Source of the DNA: Paenibacillus aurantius
Lineage (GTDB): Bacteria; Bacillota; Bacilli; Paenibacillales; NBRC-103111
DNA: 64,000 nucleotides
Assembly (NCBI RefSeq): GCF_032268605.1
Contig: NZ_CP130318.1
Span: forward strand, 997,501-1,061,500
Reading direction: 5' to 3'
Each line of letters starts with the position of its first letter. Position 1 is the stretch's first letter. Both the position numbers and the translations under genes were made by a program. The notes beneath the pieces were generated by a model that made no database searches, was not told the origin of the DNA, and worked only from the letters and a program-made list of their open reading frames with translations. Below, one piece after another: positions 32,762 through 42,168 of this stretch.

Positions 32762-33670
32762 GTGACCATTTCCAAAAAAATCGGATTGATCGGACTGGAT
32801 ACGTCCCATGCCATTGCCTTTACCAGAATATTGAATAATCCGGACTATGAGCTGTTCCTCGATTCCGGTTTCCGAGTGAAGGTCGGCTATCCCGGGGGCT
32901 CGGCTGATTTTCCGCTCAGCATTAACCGGGTGGACGGCTTTACGAAGCAGCTGTCGGAGGAGTACGGCGTGCAGATGGTCGGATCGCCCGAAGCGGTCGC
33001 CGAGCAAGCGGATGCCATCCTGCTTACGTCGGTCGACGGGAGGGTGCATCTCGATCAGTTCCGGGCCGTTGCGTCCTTCGGCAAGCCGGTGTTTATCGAC
33101 AAGCCGCTCGCCGTCAGCACCGCCGATGCGCGTGCCATTATGGCCATCGCGGAAGAGAAGGGCATTCCGTGCATGAGCTCATCCGTACGCCGGTATGCCC
33201 GGGAGCTGATCGCAGCGCTTCAGGAGGAAGAGAACGGACCGATCAAGGGGGCGGAAAGCTACGGCGTGATCGACTTCATGCCGACGCAGCCCGGCTGGTA
33301 CTGGTACGGCATTCACACCGTGGAAGTGCTGTATGCGATTATGGGAACGGGCTGTACGGCTGTCACGGCGACCCGGGCAGGCGATCAGGAAGTGATCACC
33401 GGAGTATGGGCGGACGGGCGCATTGGAATTGTGCGCGGAAACCCCCATCCGAACGGAACGGCGGGTGCTGTCATTCATCGGGAAAAAGGAAGCCGGTTCG
33501 CCGACCTGGCTGCAGACGGCATGGGAGCGTATGCCGGATTGATGCAGCGGGTGATCGGCATGTTCGAATCGGGCCAAGTTCCCGTGCCTCACGAAGAAAC
33601 GATCGAGATTATCCGTTTTATTGAAGCGGCCAACGAAAGCCGGGAAAGCGGGAAGACGGTTGCTTTGTAG
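32762..33670 (+). CDS. Short Gfo/Idh/MocA-family oxidoreductase
   Basis: A 302-residue, shorter and more divergent member: it opens with KIGLIGLDTSHAIAFTRIL, lacks the canonical GxGxxG, and has DKPLAVS in place of EKP. PTQPGWYWYGIHTVEVLYAIMG is the C-terminal substrate motif. The altered dinucleotide loop suggests weaker or different cofactor binding. The start is GTG with AAAGGAG 9 bp upstream. It sits in the middle of the sugar operon with a 27-bp gap. Confidence 0.85.
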   Translation: MTISKKIGLIGLDTSHAIAFTRILNNPDYELFLDSGFRVKVGYPGGSADFPLSINRVDGFTKQLSEEYGVQMVGSPEAVAEQADAILLTSVDGRVHLDQFRAVASFGKPVFIDKPLAVSTADARAIMAIAEEKGIPCMSSSVRRYARELIAALQEEENGPIKGAESYGVIDFMPTQPGWYWYGIHTVEVLYAIMGTGCTAVTATRAGDQEVITGVWADGRIGIVRGNPHPNGTAGAVIHREKGSRFADLAADGMGAYAGLMQRVIGMFESGQVPVPHEETIEIIRFIEAANESRESGKTVAL

Positions 33671-33714
33671 AGGGGATTCGCTCCCTGCAGATTTTTCAAT
33701 GCCGGAAAAGGGGG

Positions 33715-34953
33715 GTGGGCGCGCTGGGCAAGCGGAAGGTGCTGCTGATCGGGGCAGGAGGCTTTGGCCGAAATCATTTTAACGAATTGAACCGGCTGCA
33801 GACCGAAGGGCTGCTAGAGTTCGCTGCGGTGAGCGATGTGCGCATCCCGGATGCCGCCATGAGTGTCATCCGGGAAAAGGGCATTCGGCATTACGGCGAT
33901 TACGAGGACATGCTGGCGGGGGAGAAGGGAGCGGATATCGTCATCGTCTCGACTCCGATTTCGTTTCACGCCCAGATGAGCATCGATGCGATGGAAGCCG
34001 GTTATCACGTGCTGCTGGAGAAGCCGCCGGGCGCCACCATCCAGGAGGTCGACCGGATTGTAGAGGCTGCCCAACGGACCGGGAAGAAATGTGCCGTCAA
34101 TTTCATGACTCCGTCCTCGAAGGCGCAGAGAACGATTGCCGACACCGTGGCCTCCGGTGCCATTGGCGAGGTGAAGCGCATCAAGGGCCTTTCGATTCTG
34201 CTGCGGACCGAAGCGTACTTCCACCGTACGCCATGGGCAGGCAAGCTGAGCGTGAACGGGAACCTGGTGCTGGACGGCTCCTTCCATAACCCGGCGGCTC
34301 ATCTGCTCTACAGCATGGTGAATCTGGCCCAGCTTCTGTCGGGCGTTGGGACCGGCCGGGCGGCGGAACCGGTGCGCGTAACGGCCGAGATGTACCATGC
34401 GAGCGCAATCGAGAGTGACGACACGACGGCGATGCGCGTCGAGATGAGTGACGGAACGGAGCTTACGTTCTATGTGACATTATGCGCACGAGAAATCGAG
34501 CCGCAGCGTATTCGAATCGAGGGCACTCACGGAGCGCTGGAGTGGGATTACGCCAATCAAGTCACGGTATACGCGGATGGAGAAGAGCGGGTTCACGACT
34601 GCGGCGAAGGCACACTCCTCGAGCGGCGTTATCGGAACTTAATTCAATCCCTAGACGGACTCGACGAGCGCCTGGACGTTTCCATCGAATCGGCACGCCT
34701 GTTCACCCTTGTTGCGAACGGGGCGTTCGAATCGGCGGGCCGGATTAAGCCAATCCCGGCCGCACACATCCGTCGTCCGACAGCTGAAGGCGAGCCCGCG
34801 GCTTATATCGAGGGGATTGAAACGGCCATCCGGGAGGCATTTCACAGCGGCAGGCTTTTCGCGGAGATGGGGGTTCCCTGGGCGGAGCCGACGGAGCCGT
34901 TCGAATTAAGGGATTATCGGACCTTTCCGCAGCGATTTCGTTTCGAACTATAA
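33715..34953 (+). CDS. Gfo/Idh/MocA-family oxidoreductase, long form
   Basis: A 412-residue member with LLIGAGGFGRNHFNE, EKPPGATIQEVD (Pro replacing the usual Leu) and a long C-terminal domain containing TEAYFHRTPWAGKL and LVLDGSFHNPAAHLLY. The C-terminus has about 60 extra residues compared with the other family members here. GTG start with GGAAAAGG upstream. Likely part of the same operon. Substrate unknown. Confidence 0.86.
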   Translation: MGALGKRKVLLIGAGGFGRNHFNELNRLQTEGLLEFAAVSDVRIPDAAMSVIREKGIRHYGDYEDMLAGEKGADIVIVSTPISFHAQMSIDAMEAGYHVLLEKPPGATIQEVDRIVEAAQRTGKKCAVNFMTPSSKAQRTIADTVASGAIGEVKRIKGLSILLRTEAYFHRTPWAGKLSVNGNLVLDGSFHNPAAHLLYSMVNLAQLLSGVGTGRAAEPVRVTAEMYHASAIESDDTTAMRVEMSDGTELTFYVTLCAREIEPQRIRIEGTHGALEWDYANQVTVYADGEERVHDCGEGTLLERRYRNLIQSLDGLDERLDVSIESARLFTLVANGAFESAGRIKPIPAAHIRRPTAEGEPAAYIEGIETAIREAFHSGRLFAEMGVPWAEPTEPFELRDYRTFPQRFRFEL

Positions 34954-34974
34954 GGAAGAATGGAGATACCCCCT

Positions 34975-35829
34975 ATGATCATGGACCGGGTAGGCGTCCT
35001 GACGGACGAAGTATCCCCTGATTTTGCAGAAGCGCTGGATTGGATTCGCGAACAGGGGCTAAAGCATGTAGAGATTCGCGTCGTCGACGGAGTGAACGCA
35101 GCCGAGCTGGACGATGAAGCGGTGGAGGAAGTCAGCTTGGCGATCCGGAAGCACGGTTTATCCGTAACCGCGCTCGCCTCCCCGATCTTCAAGTGTGCGC
35201 TGGATCCGTCCAGAGCCGTTGCCTCCGGCGACACGTTCGGCCAGAAGGAGACGGGGGTAGAGGAGCATTTCGCCAAGCTGGAACGGGTCATCGCGATCGC
35301 GAAGAAGCTCGGCACCCGGCGAATCCGAATCTTTTCGTTCTGGCGGGAGCAGGAGCCGGAGAAGTATTTTGACGAAATTGTCGGCCATTTGAATAAAGCG
35401 GCGGCGCTCGCGGAGCAGGAGGACGTCGTTCTGCTGCTTGAGAACGAAGGCTCCTGCAACGGCGGCCACGCATCCGAAGTGGCGGACCTCGTGCGCGCCG
35501 TCGATTCCCGGTCGCTTCGAGCCCTGTGGGATCCCGGCAACGAAGCGTTCGGAGGCCGCGAGGCGTTCCCGGCGGGCTACGCAAGCGTCAAAGATACGCT
35601 TGCTCACGTCCATCTCAAAGACGCGTATCGAACGGGCAGCGGGTCATCCCGCTGCGTCCCGCTCGGGTCGGGAGAGGTAGCGGTGATCGCCCAGCTCAAA
35701 GCTCTTTTGGAAGACGGGTATGACGGATTGTTTACGATTGAAACGCATTTCGTGCCCGCGGGGGGCAAGCCCATGACCGGCACGAGGATGACGCTGGATG
35801 CGCTGCGGGCTTTAGCTGCCGAGTTGTAG
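34975..35829 (+). CDS. Sugar phosphate isomerase/epimerase TIM-barrel protein
   Basis: A 284-residue xylose-isomerase-like barrel. Metal-site motifs are LLLENEGSCNGG, LRALWDPGNEAFGG, LAHVHLKDAY and LFTIETHF. ATG at 34975 is preferred because GGAG lies 9 bp upstream. ATG at 34960 is too close to its AAGGAAG. It sits between two oxidoreductases, and the pairing resembles the 1588-3520 operon, which hints at a keto-sugar isomerisation or elimination step. Confidence 0.86.
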   Translation: MIMDRVGVLTDEVSPDFAEALDWIREQGLKHVEIRVVDGVNAAELDDEAVEEVSLAIRKHGLSVTALASPIFKCALDPSRAVASGDTFGQKETGVEEHFAKLERVIAIAKKLGTRRIRIFSFWREQEPEKYFDEIVGHLNKAAALAEQEDVVLLLENEGSCNGGHASEVADLVRAVDSRSLRALWDPGNEAFGGREAFPAGYASVKDTLAHVHLKDAYRTGSGSSRCVPLGSGEVAVIAQLKALLEDGYDGLFTIETHFVPAGGKPMTGTRMTLDALRALAAEL

Positions 35830-35889
35830 CCGGGCCTATAAGAGGAAGGTTAGCAGGATTATTCTACTGGAAACGGGGAGTATGTACAC

Positions 35890-36966
35890 ATGAGTGAACG
35901 AGTGGTAAAGGTTGGCATTATCGGACAAGGCCGAAGCGGGCGGGACATTCACGGCAATCTGCTGGCGAAGATTCCGGACTATTATCGAATCGCTGCAATC
36001 GCCGACTCGCTTCCGGACCGGCAGCAGCTTGCGGTTGAGGAATATGGCTGCAACGCCTATGCGACGTGGGAAGAGATGGTAGAGAAGGAACAGCTCGATC
36101 TGGTGGTCAATGCTTCGCCGAGCCATCAGCACTATCCGATCAGTCTGGAGCTGCTGAACCGGGGCTTTAACGTGCTTTGCGAGAAGCCGCTTGCCCGCTC
36201 GGCAGCAGAGGTGGACGACCTGATTGCCGCATCCAAGAAAGCCGGCAAAGTGCTGGCCGTCTTCCAGCAGTCGCGCTACCTGCACGCGTTTACGCAAATG
36301 CGCAAAGTGATCGAATCGGGTGTGCTCGGCCGGATCGTTCAGGTCGATTTCACGTACAGCGGCTTCGCCCGCCGTTGGGACTGGCAGACGCTGCAAAGCA
36401 ACAACGGCGGCAACCTGCTCAACACCGGCCCGCATCCCGTCGACATGGCGCTGCAATTGTTCGGAACGGACACGATGCCGGACATTACGTGCGTGATGGA
36501 CCGGGCCAACACGTTCGGCGATGCGGAGGACTATGTCAAAATTTTGATGCGCGGTCCGGGACGGCCGACGATTGACTTGGAAATCTCGTCGTGCAGCGCC
36601 TATTCGCGGGACACGTATATCCTTCACGGCACGAACGGCGGCCTTCGCGGGAATGCGTCCAAGCTGGAGTGGAAGTATTTCAAGCCGGAGGAAGCGCCGG
36701 AGCAGAAACTGACTCGGGAGCCGCTTCTTAATGCAAACGGGATGCCGGCCTACTGCAACGAACAGCTTACCTGGCATTCGGACAGCTGGGAGGTGCAGCT
36801 GCCGGATAATCGAACTTCCTTCGAAAGCATGACCGAGCAGCTGTATCTCATGCTGTATCGCACGCTTGTAAACGGCGAGCCGCTCGAAGTCACACCGGAG
36901 CAGGTGCGCCAGCAAATGGCGGTAATGGAAGAGTGCCGCCGGCAAAACCCGCAGATTTACGCATAA
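35890..36966 (+). CDS. Gfo/Idh/MocA-family oxidoreductase
   Basis: A 358-residue protein with VGIIGQGRSGRDIHG in the dinucleotide loop and CEKPLARSAAEVDD near 97-110, plus GGNLLNTGPHPVDMALQLFG with the conserved His. RRWDWQTLQSNNGG resembles members acting on glycosides or inositols. CGGGGAG lies 9 bp before the ATG. It is the fourth oxidoreductase in the cluster. Confidence 0.9.
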   Translation: MSERVVKVGIIGQGRSGRDIHGNLLAKIPDYYRIAAIADSLPDRQQLAVEEYGCNAYATWEEMVEKEQLDLVVNASPSHQHYPISLELLNRGFNVLCEKPLARSAAEVDDLIAASKKAGKVLAVFQQSRYLHAFTQMRKVIESGVLGRIVQVDFTYSGFARRWDWQTLQSNNGGNLLNTGPHPVDMALQLFGTDTMPDITCVMDRANTFGDAEDYVKILMRGPGRPTIDLEISSCSAYSRDTYILHGTNGGLRGNASKLEWKYFKPEEAPEQKLTREPLLNANGMPAYCNEQLTWHSDSWEVQLPDNRTSFESMTEQLYLMLYRTLVNGEPLEVTPEQVRQQMAVMEECRRQNPQIYA

Positions 36967-37018
36967 AGTTCGGAGCAAAAAAGCCTGTCGCCCGCTTGGT
37001 TAGAGAGAAGAACAAGAC

Positions 37019-37037
37019 CCTCGCCTAAGCGGCGAGG
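37019..37037 (+). other. Hairpin upstream of the beta-mannosidase gene
   Basis: CCTCGCC pairs with GGCGAGG around a 5-base loop, 20 bp before the GTG start. There is no T-tract. It may protect mRNA or tune the downstream translation. Confidence 0.5.
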
Positions 37038-37057
37038 CCGGAAGGGAAAGCGATACC

Positions 37058-39607
37058 GTGAGCATGACGCACAAGATCAAGCTGAATCAAAACTGGAAGC
37101 TGCAAGGCTTTGACCGGCTGGAGGAGATTCCGGCAGCCGTTCATCGTACGGGTTATAACGAGGGGGATTGGCTGGAAGTCGCCGTGCCGGGGGACGTCCA
37201 TTCGACGCTGCTGGCGCACGGGCGAATCGAGGATCCGTACGTTTCGACGAACGATCAGAAATGCCGGTGGATCGAGCGTCAAATATGGGTGTACCGCATG
37301 GAGTTCGACCGTCCGGATACACAGAGTGACTCCGACACGTTCCTGACCTTCGAAGGACTGGACACGCTGGCGGAGGTGTTCGTAAACGGGGAATCCGTCG
37401 CCGTCTCCGACAATATGTTCGTGCCGGTAAGCGCCAAGCTGACCGGGAAGCTGAAGGAGCAAGGCAACGTGGTGGTTATCCGTTTTGACCCGGTGGTGGA
37501 ATACGCCCGTACGAAGGACGTGTCCCGCTTCTGGTCGAAGGTCAATTACGAGCGGATTTGGCTTCGCAAATGCGCCTGCAACTTCTCCTGGGACTGGAGT
37601 CCGCGGATCGTCACCGTCGGCGTCTGGAAGGACGTGTGGCTGCAGGTGGTACAGAAGGCCGCCATCAACCACCTGTTTTTCCGGACGCTGTCCATCGGGC
37701 CGGACGAAGCCGAGGTGCAGGTTGACGTGGAGGTGAGCGGGCACGGCTCGGAGCTTCCGCTGTTAGCGGAGGTCACTCTGGAAGGGCACGATCAAGCCTT
37801 CCGGTATGAGGCCGAGGTGAAGGACGGCAAAGCGATCGTCTGTTTCCAAGTGGAGCAGCCTCGGCTCTGGTGGACGTTTGATCACGGAACGCCGGCTCTG
37901 TACGACTTGTCTGTCCGGCTGATGGAGCCGGGAACGGGAATGCTGCTCGATGCGGCATTTGATCAGGTGGGGATTCGAACCATGGAAGTGAATTTGCGTT
38001 CGGAAACCGGTAGTCCGCGGTTTACGTTTATTCTGAACGGCAAACCCATCTATGCGAAGGGTGCCAACTGGATCCCCGCTCATAATTTCATCGGTGCGAT
38101 TTCGGACGAACGGTACACCGACCTGATCACTCTGTCGCGGGAAGCGAATATGAACATGCTTCGCGTATGGGGAGGCGGCATCTATGAGAAGGACATCTTC
38201 TATCGGGAATGCTCGCGCCAAGGGCTGCTCGTCTGGCAGGACTTCATGTTCTCGTGCAGTGAGGTGCCCGATTTCGATGCGGCCTTCATGGCGAGTGTGC
38301 GCGAGGAAGTGATCGCGAATGTGAAGGCGCTCCGAAGCCATCCGTGTATCGCGATTTGGGCGGGCAACAACGAGAACCAGGCGATTCACAGTGAGAAAAT
38401 GTATTACCGAAGCGATTACCGTTTCTATGGGGAGAAGATTTTTCACGAGCTGATGCCGGCTTTGCTCGAAGAGCTGGACCCGACCCGCTTGTACTGGCCG
38501 AGCTCTCCATGGGGCGGCAACGACCCGAACAGCTTCTCAGAAGGGGATACGCACAATTGGGCCGTGTGGGCCGGCGACGTTTATCCCAGGCGGTACGGGG
38601 AAGCTTCCAAGATGGACGTGACGGCTTACGGCATTTCGTACCGGAGATATGCCGAGGATACGTCAAAGTTCAGCAGTGAATTCGGCATCCACGGAAGTAC
38701 GGTGAAGGAAACGCTGCGCCGTTACCTTCCCGAGTCGGAGCTGTATTACGGCAGCTTTGAGCTCGATTACCGCAACAAGGATTACGAGCCGGAGAAGGCG
38801 GACATCACGATGGCCGCTTATTCCGGGCTTCCGAACGACTTGGATCAATACATCGATTTCTCGATGCTCTGCCAGGCGGAAGGGCTTAAGTTCGGCGTCG
38901 AGCATTTCCGCAGACGAAAGCCGGAGAACAGCGGCTCGCTTATCTGGCAGCTGAACGACTGCTGGCCCGGCATCAGCTGGAGCTTGATCGACTTCTGTCT
39001 GTTTCCGAAGGCTTCGTATTATTTTGCCCGCCGGTTCTATAACCCGATTCTGCTTTCCTTCAAGAACGAGGAGGATGGAGGCGTTTCCGTCTGGGTGACG
39101 AATGACCGGTACGACAGCTTCGAGGATACGATAACCGTGGGGGTGCAAAATGGCTTCGGCAACCCGACCTATGAACAGAGCTTCCAGGTCCTTGTCCAAC
39201 CGAATGGCTCTCAATGCCTCGTCCGGTACTCCGCTGCGGAGATCGAATGGCGCTTCGGCGTGATTGACCGAAGAAGCCATTTCCTTTTTGCGAGAAGCAC
39301 ACGTGACGATGTATATGACAACCATTACTTCTTCGCCGAGCAGAAGCAGCTGCGCTTCAGCCCCTGCCGCTTGCAAATTACCCAGAAGGAGCATCCTGAA
39401 GGGATCGAGTTTGAGATTGCGACCGATGCATTCGCCCGCTTCGTGAAGCTGGAATGCCCGATCGACCATACGATGTTCTCCGACAATTACTTTAATCTGA
39501 TGCCGGGCGAGCGGAAGTCGGTCGTTGCGACCAATCGGAAGAAGACGGCGATCGCCGCCTCCGATATTACGATCCGTGCGTTGAACGGGGCTGAGTTTCG
39601 GGGCTGA
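37058..39607 (+). CDS. GH2 beta-mannosidase
   Basis: An 849-residue enzyme with an N-terminal sugar-binding jelly roll (WLEVAVPGDVHSTLL), an Ig-like domain, and a TIM barrel holding the acid/base Glu in IAIWAGNNENQ (about 442) and the nucleophile in SSEFGIHG (about 542). WQLNDCWPGISWS is the mannosidase-type substrate tryptophan motif. No signal peptide, so it acts in the cytosol on imported oligosaccharides. GTG start with AAGGGAAAG upstream. It removes terminal beta-mannose, or possibly related residues. Confidence 0.9.
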   Translation: MSMTHKIKLNQNWKLQGFDRLEEIPAAVHRTGYNEGDWLEVAVPGDVHSTLLAHGRIEDPYVSTNDQKCRWIERQIWVYRMEFDRPDTQSDSDTFLTFEGLDTLAEVFVNGESVAVSDNMFVPVSAKLTGKLKEQGNVVVIRFDPVVEYARTKDVSRFWSKVNYERIWLRKCACNFSWDWSPRIVTVGVWKDVWLQVVQKAAINHLFFRTLSIGPDEAEVQVDVEVSGHGSELPLLAEVTLEGHDQAFRYEAEVKDGKAIVCFQVEQPRLWWTFDHGTPALYDLSVRLMEPGTGMLLDAAFDQVGIRTMEVNLRSETGSPRFTFILNGKPIYAKGANWIPAHNFIGAISDERYTDLITLSREANMNMLRVWGGGIYEKDIFYRECSRQGLLVWQDFMFSCSEVPDFDAAFMASVREEVIANVKALRSHPCIAIWAGNNENQAIHSEKMYYRSDYRFYGEKIFHELMPALLEELDPTRLYWPSSPWGGNDPNSFSEGDTHNWAVWAGDVYPRRYGEASKMDVTAYGISYRRYAEDTSKFSSEFGIHGSTVKETLRRYLPESELYYGSFELDYRNKDYEPEKADITMAAYSGLPNDLDQYIDFSMLCQAEGLKFGVEHFRRRKPENSGSLIWQLNDCWPGISWSLIDFCLFPKASYYFARRFYNPILLSFKNEEDGGVSVWVTNDRYDSFEDTITVGVQNGFGNPTYEQSFQVLVQPNGSQCLVRYSAAEIEWRFGVIDRRSHFLFARSTRDDVYDNHYFFAEQKQLRFSPCRLQITQKEHPEGIEFEIATDAFARFVKLECPIDHTMFSDNYFNLMPGERKSVVATNRKKTAIAASDITIRALNGAEFRG

Positions 39608-39648
39608 CGCACGAATACCTGTACATGAATAGCGGAAGGGGACGGACC

Positions 39649-41433
39649 ATGAGCAACTGTTACTTGATCCACGATATGATCCGCATTTGTCCGCAAACCG
39701 GAGAAGTGCTGGAGCAAGAGGCGCGTGTCCGTTCGCTTGAGGGGCTCAAGCAGGACTCGCTGTCCTTGATTTCTCCAAGAAACGCCTATGTTTCCTTTCA
39801 AATCATTCTTAGGCTTGACGGCGGTTCCATCGGCGATGTACGCATTCGGGCCGAAGCCGTACAGGGGGAATACGGGGAAATACCGGCCGCGGAATTCTCG
39901 TTCTACTCGCAGTGGTTCCACCAGATTCAAGAACGCTACTATCCCGATGCGCTCGTACCGCTCGAGGAGGGGCCGTCGAGCAGGCTAACGCTTGCAGCCG
40001 TGACGGGACTTAATGCGATCGAAGGGCAAACGTACGCCGCCGTTTGGGTGGACCTGTTCATCCCCGAAGGCATCAGGCCGGGCGACTATGAAGGCCGCCT
40101 TCATGTCACGACAGGGGCCGGGACCGACACACACTCTTTTCGCTTGAAGGCGCTGGAGACGGTCGTTCCGAACGAGTCGTTCCTGATCGCGGATTTGAAC
40201 AGCTACGCCGACAACCTGTCCAGACGGATGCGCTACTTGAGAAATAACGAGCACCGCTACGAAGACGGAACGTATTTTGAGGTGGAGAAGCAATTTTACC
40301 GCATGGCCCACGAGCATCGCTGCCTCTTCCACTACTTGCCGTACTCCCATTCCGGTGACATCCCTCCGACGTTCATTCCCGAGCTGGAGGGAAAAGGAAA
40401 AGAAATGCGGGTGAAGGACTGGTCGAGCTTCGACGAGCATTACGGTCCCTATCTCGACGGGTCCGCATTCAAGGACACGAAGAGAGGGGCCATCCCGCTG
40501 CCCTATATGTACCTTCCGTTCAATTTTCATTGGCCGGCCGATTATGTGAAGTTCGGGACGAAAGGCTACCGGACGGAGTTTGCGGGTATTCTGGAGGAGT
40601 TCCATCGCCATTTTACTGAGATGGGCTGGCTTGACACGAAGTTCGAGCTGTTCCTAAACCATAAGAAACGGTATAAGCTGTTCCCGTACGACGGAGATGA
40701 AACGCGTTTCGTCTGGGATGAGAAGGTCAACGACATTTTCTACGATCTCGCGAAGGACGTGCTGGAGAGGGAAGACGGAGCGAAGGTTATCTTCCGCACG
40801 GACGCGAGCTGGAGCTACGGCCTCCACTTCGAGAAATACGCCGACATCATCAAACTGTGGGTCGTCAATCAGCAAATGTTCTCCTGGTTCCCGGAAGGCT
40901 TGGAATCGCTGCGCAAGGCGGGAGACGAAGTGTGGACGTACGGCGGCACGCAATCGATCGCACAGCCGCTGCTCGGCACCGTCATTTCCCCGATCACCGC
41001 CGTAGCCCGAGGAGTCGACGGGTTCTGCTTCTGGGAAAATACGCTTTGGGGCGACAATTGGCACGTCACGCCGGAATCGGACGGCCAGGCCGCGCTTTTT
41101 TATCCGGGAGATGAGCTGTTCGGAATTTTCGGGCCCCTTCCGTCCATCCGACTCAAGACGATGAGGGGGGCGATGCAGGTCGTCGACTGCATGGAACAGT
41201 GGATCCGCCGTCAGCCGGAGGGCAGCCGGGACCGCATTAGAGAGATCGTTTGTCAAGCGCTCGGGATCGAGCCCGGCTCGTGGTGGTCGGACAAACCTGA
41301 CTTCCTGGATCGGCCTCCGTATCTTTGGCTGGACGGCATGCTGAGTGAGGCGCCGAGCGCCACCCTGCATCGGGATCAGCCGCCGGAAACGTTCAACGAC
41401 TTGAAGCAAGCCCTGTGGGGCCTACTGGGATAG
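39649..41433 (+). CDS. DUF4091 / GH123-like glycoside hydrolase
   Basis: A 594-residue cytosolic protein with an N-terminal beta-sandwich (about 1-180) and a C-terminal barrel domain. YDGDETRFVWDEK near residue 350 has the Asp-Glu pair expected at the catalytic centre of GH123 beta-N-acetylgalactosaminidases, which use a neighbouring-group mechanism. GFCFWENTLWGDNWH is a late conserved part. The ATG at 39649 has AAGGGGA 8 bp upstream. An ATG at 39625 is less likely. With the NagA-like gene it points to HexNAc-containing substrates. Confidence 0.72.
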   Translation: MSNCYLIHDMIRICPQTGEVLEQEARVRSLEGLKQDSLSLISPRNAYVSFQIILRLDGGSIGDVRIRAEAVQGEYGEIPAAEFSFYSQWFHQIQERYYPDALVPLEEGPSSRLTLAAVTGLNAIEGQTYAAVWVDLFIPEGIRPGDYEGRLHVTTGAGTDTHSFRLKALETVVPNESFLIADLNSYADNLSRRMRYLRNNEHRYEDGTYFEVEKQFYRMAHEHRCLFHYLPYSHSGDIPPTFIPELEGKGKEMRVKDWSSFDEHYGPYLDGSAFKDTKRGAIPLPYMYLPFNFHWPADYVKFGTKGYRTEFAGILEEFHRHFTEMGWLDTKFELFLNHKKRYKLFPYDGDETRFVWDEKVNDIFYDLAKDVLEREDGAKVIFRTDASWSYGLHFEKYADIIKLWVVNQQMFSWFPEGLESLRKAGDEVWTYGGTQSIAQPLLGTVISPITAVARGVDGFCFWENTLWGDNWHVTPESDGQAALFYPGDELFGIFGPLPSIRLKTMRGAMQVVDCMEQWIRRQPEGSRDRIREIVCQALGIEPGSWWSDKPDFLDRPPYLWLDGMLSEAPSATLHRDQPPETFNDLKQALWGLLG

Positions 41434-41447
41434 GGGGCGAGATGCGC

Positions 41448-41933
41448 ATGAACCGACCGCGCTATAGTTTAATGGAAATCGCCAGGCTGGGCGTCCTGTT
41501 TCTCCCGGGGGATATGCTGGAGAACGTCATGCCCCCCGAACGGAAGGAGTATCCGCTCCTTGTTGCCGGCGCCAAGGGCCGATTTGCCGTCACGGATGAG
41601 ATCGATTTTGTTGAAGACAACTTCAATGCTCTGAAAAGAGTTCTGCTCTTGACGGAAAGGATCGATCCGCAGCGGGAGCCTTATGCGGCCCTCTGGATCA
41701 AGAGGCCGGAAAACCCCTCACACGGCGAAGTTATGGTAGCCGGCCGCGCCTTACCTGGCGAAGGGACCTACATTCAGCCGTTATGGCCGGAAATTCTGCG
41801 CGCGTTCGCAGGGCGGCCGACACGCTGGGATCGGGACGGAGGAGAGACGGTCTATTATCCGGTCCGCAATTCCGATGAAGAGATCGTCGGGGTTCTCGAA
41901 GTAACGGAACATCTTGAGCCATTGTTTGTTTGA
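41448..41933 (+). CDS. Hypothetical protein of the sugar cluster
   Basis: A 161-residue soluble protein starting MNRPRYSLMEIARLGVLFLPG, of mixed alpha/beta character with an acidic C-terminus (VLEVTEHLEPLFV). It might be a small regulatory or binding protein. It follows the GH123-like gene by 14 bp and is the last gene of the likely operon. ATG at 41442 is an alternative start. I do not recognise the family. Confidence 0.65.
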   Translation: MNRPRYSLMEIARLGVLFLPGDMLENVMPPERKEYPLLVAGAKGRFAVTDEIDFVEDNFNALKRVLLLTERIDPQREPYAALWIKRPENPSHGEVMVAGRALPGEGTYIQPLWPEILRAFAGRPTRWDRDGGETVYYPVRNSDEEIVGVLEVTEHLEPLFV

Positions 41934-41936
41934 TCC

Positions 41937-41974
41937 AAGCACCGAGGCCGCTCCAACGGCCTGGTGCTTTTTTT
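41937..41974 (+). terminator. Terminator of the sugar cluster
   Basis: AAGCACCGAGGCCG pairs with CGGCCTGGTGCTT (one bulge) around a CTCCAA loop, then TTTTTTT. Strong, and it isolates the enzyme genes from the two-component genes that follow. Confidence 0.9.
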
Positions 41975-42168
41975 CCATTTCAGGAGGTAGGGGATCGCTC
42001 GCGTCGAAGAAAAGTAGGAAGAAACTAGAAGGAGGATAAAAATATCCGGGATAGTTTAAGATTGGCACCTAGCAAAGGCTGACGAACAACAAGCACAATG
42101 AGAGTTAGTTATAGAAATCCGATTCGATACTGTCGTGTAGATCATGGTCCTGACAGGGGGATGGTATC

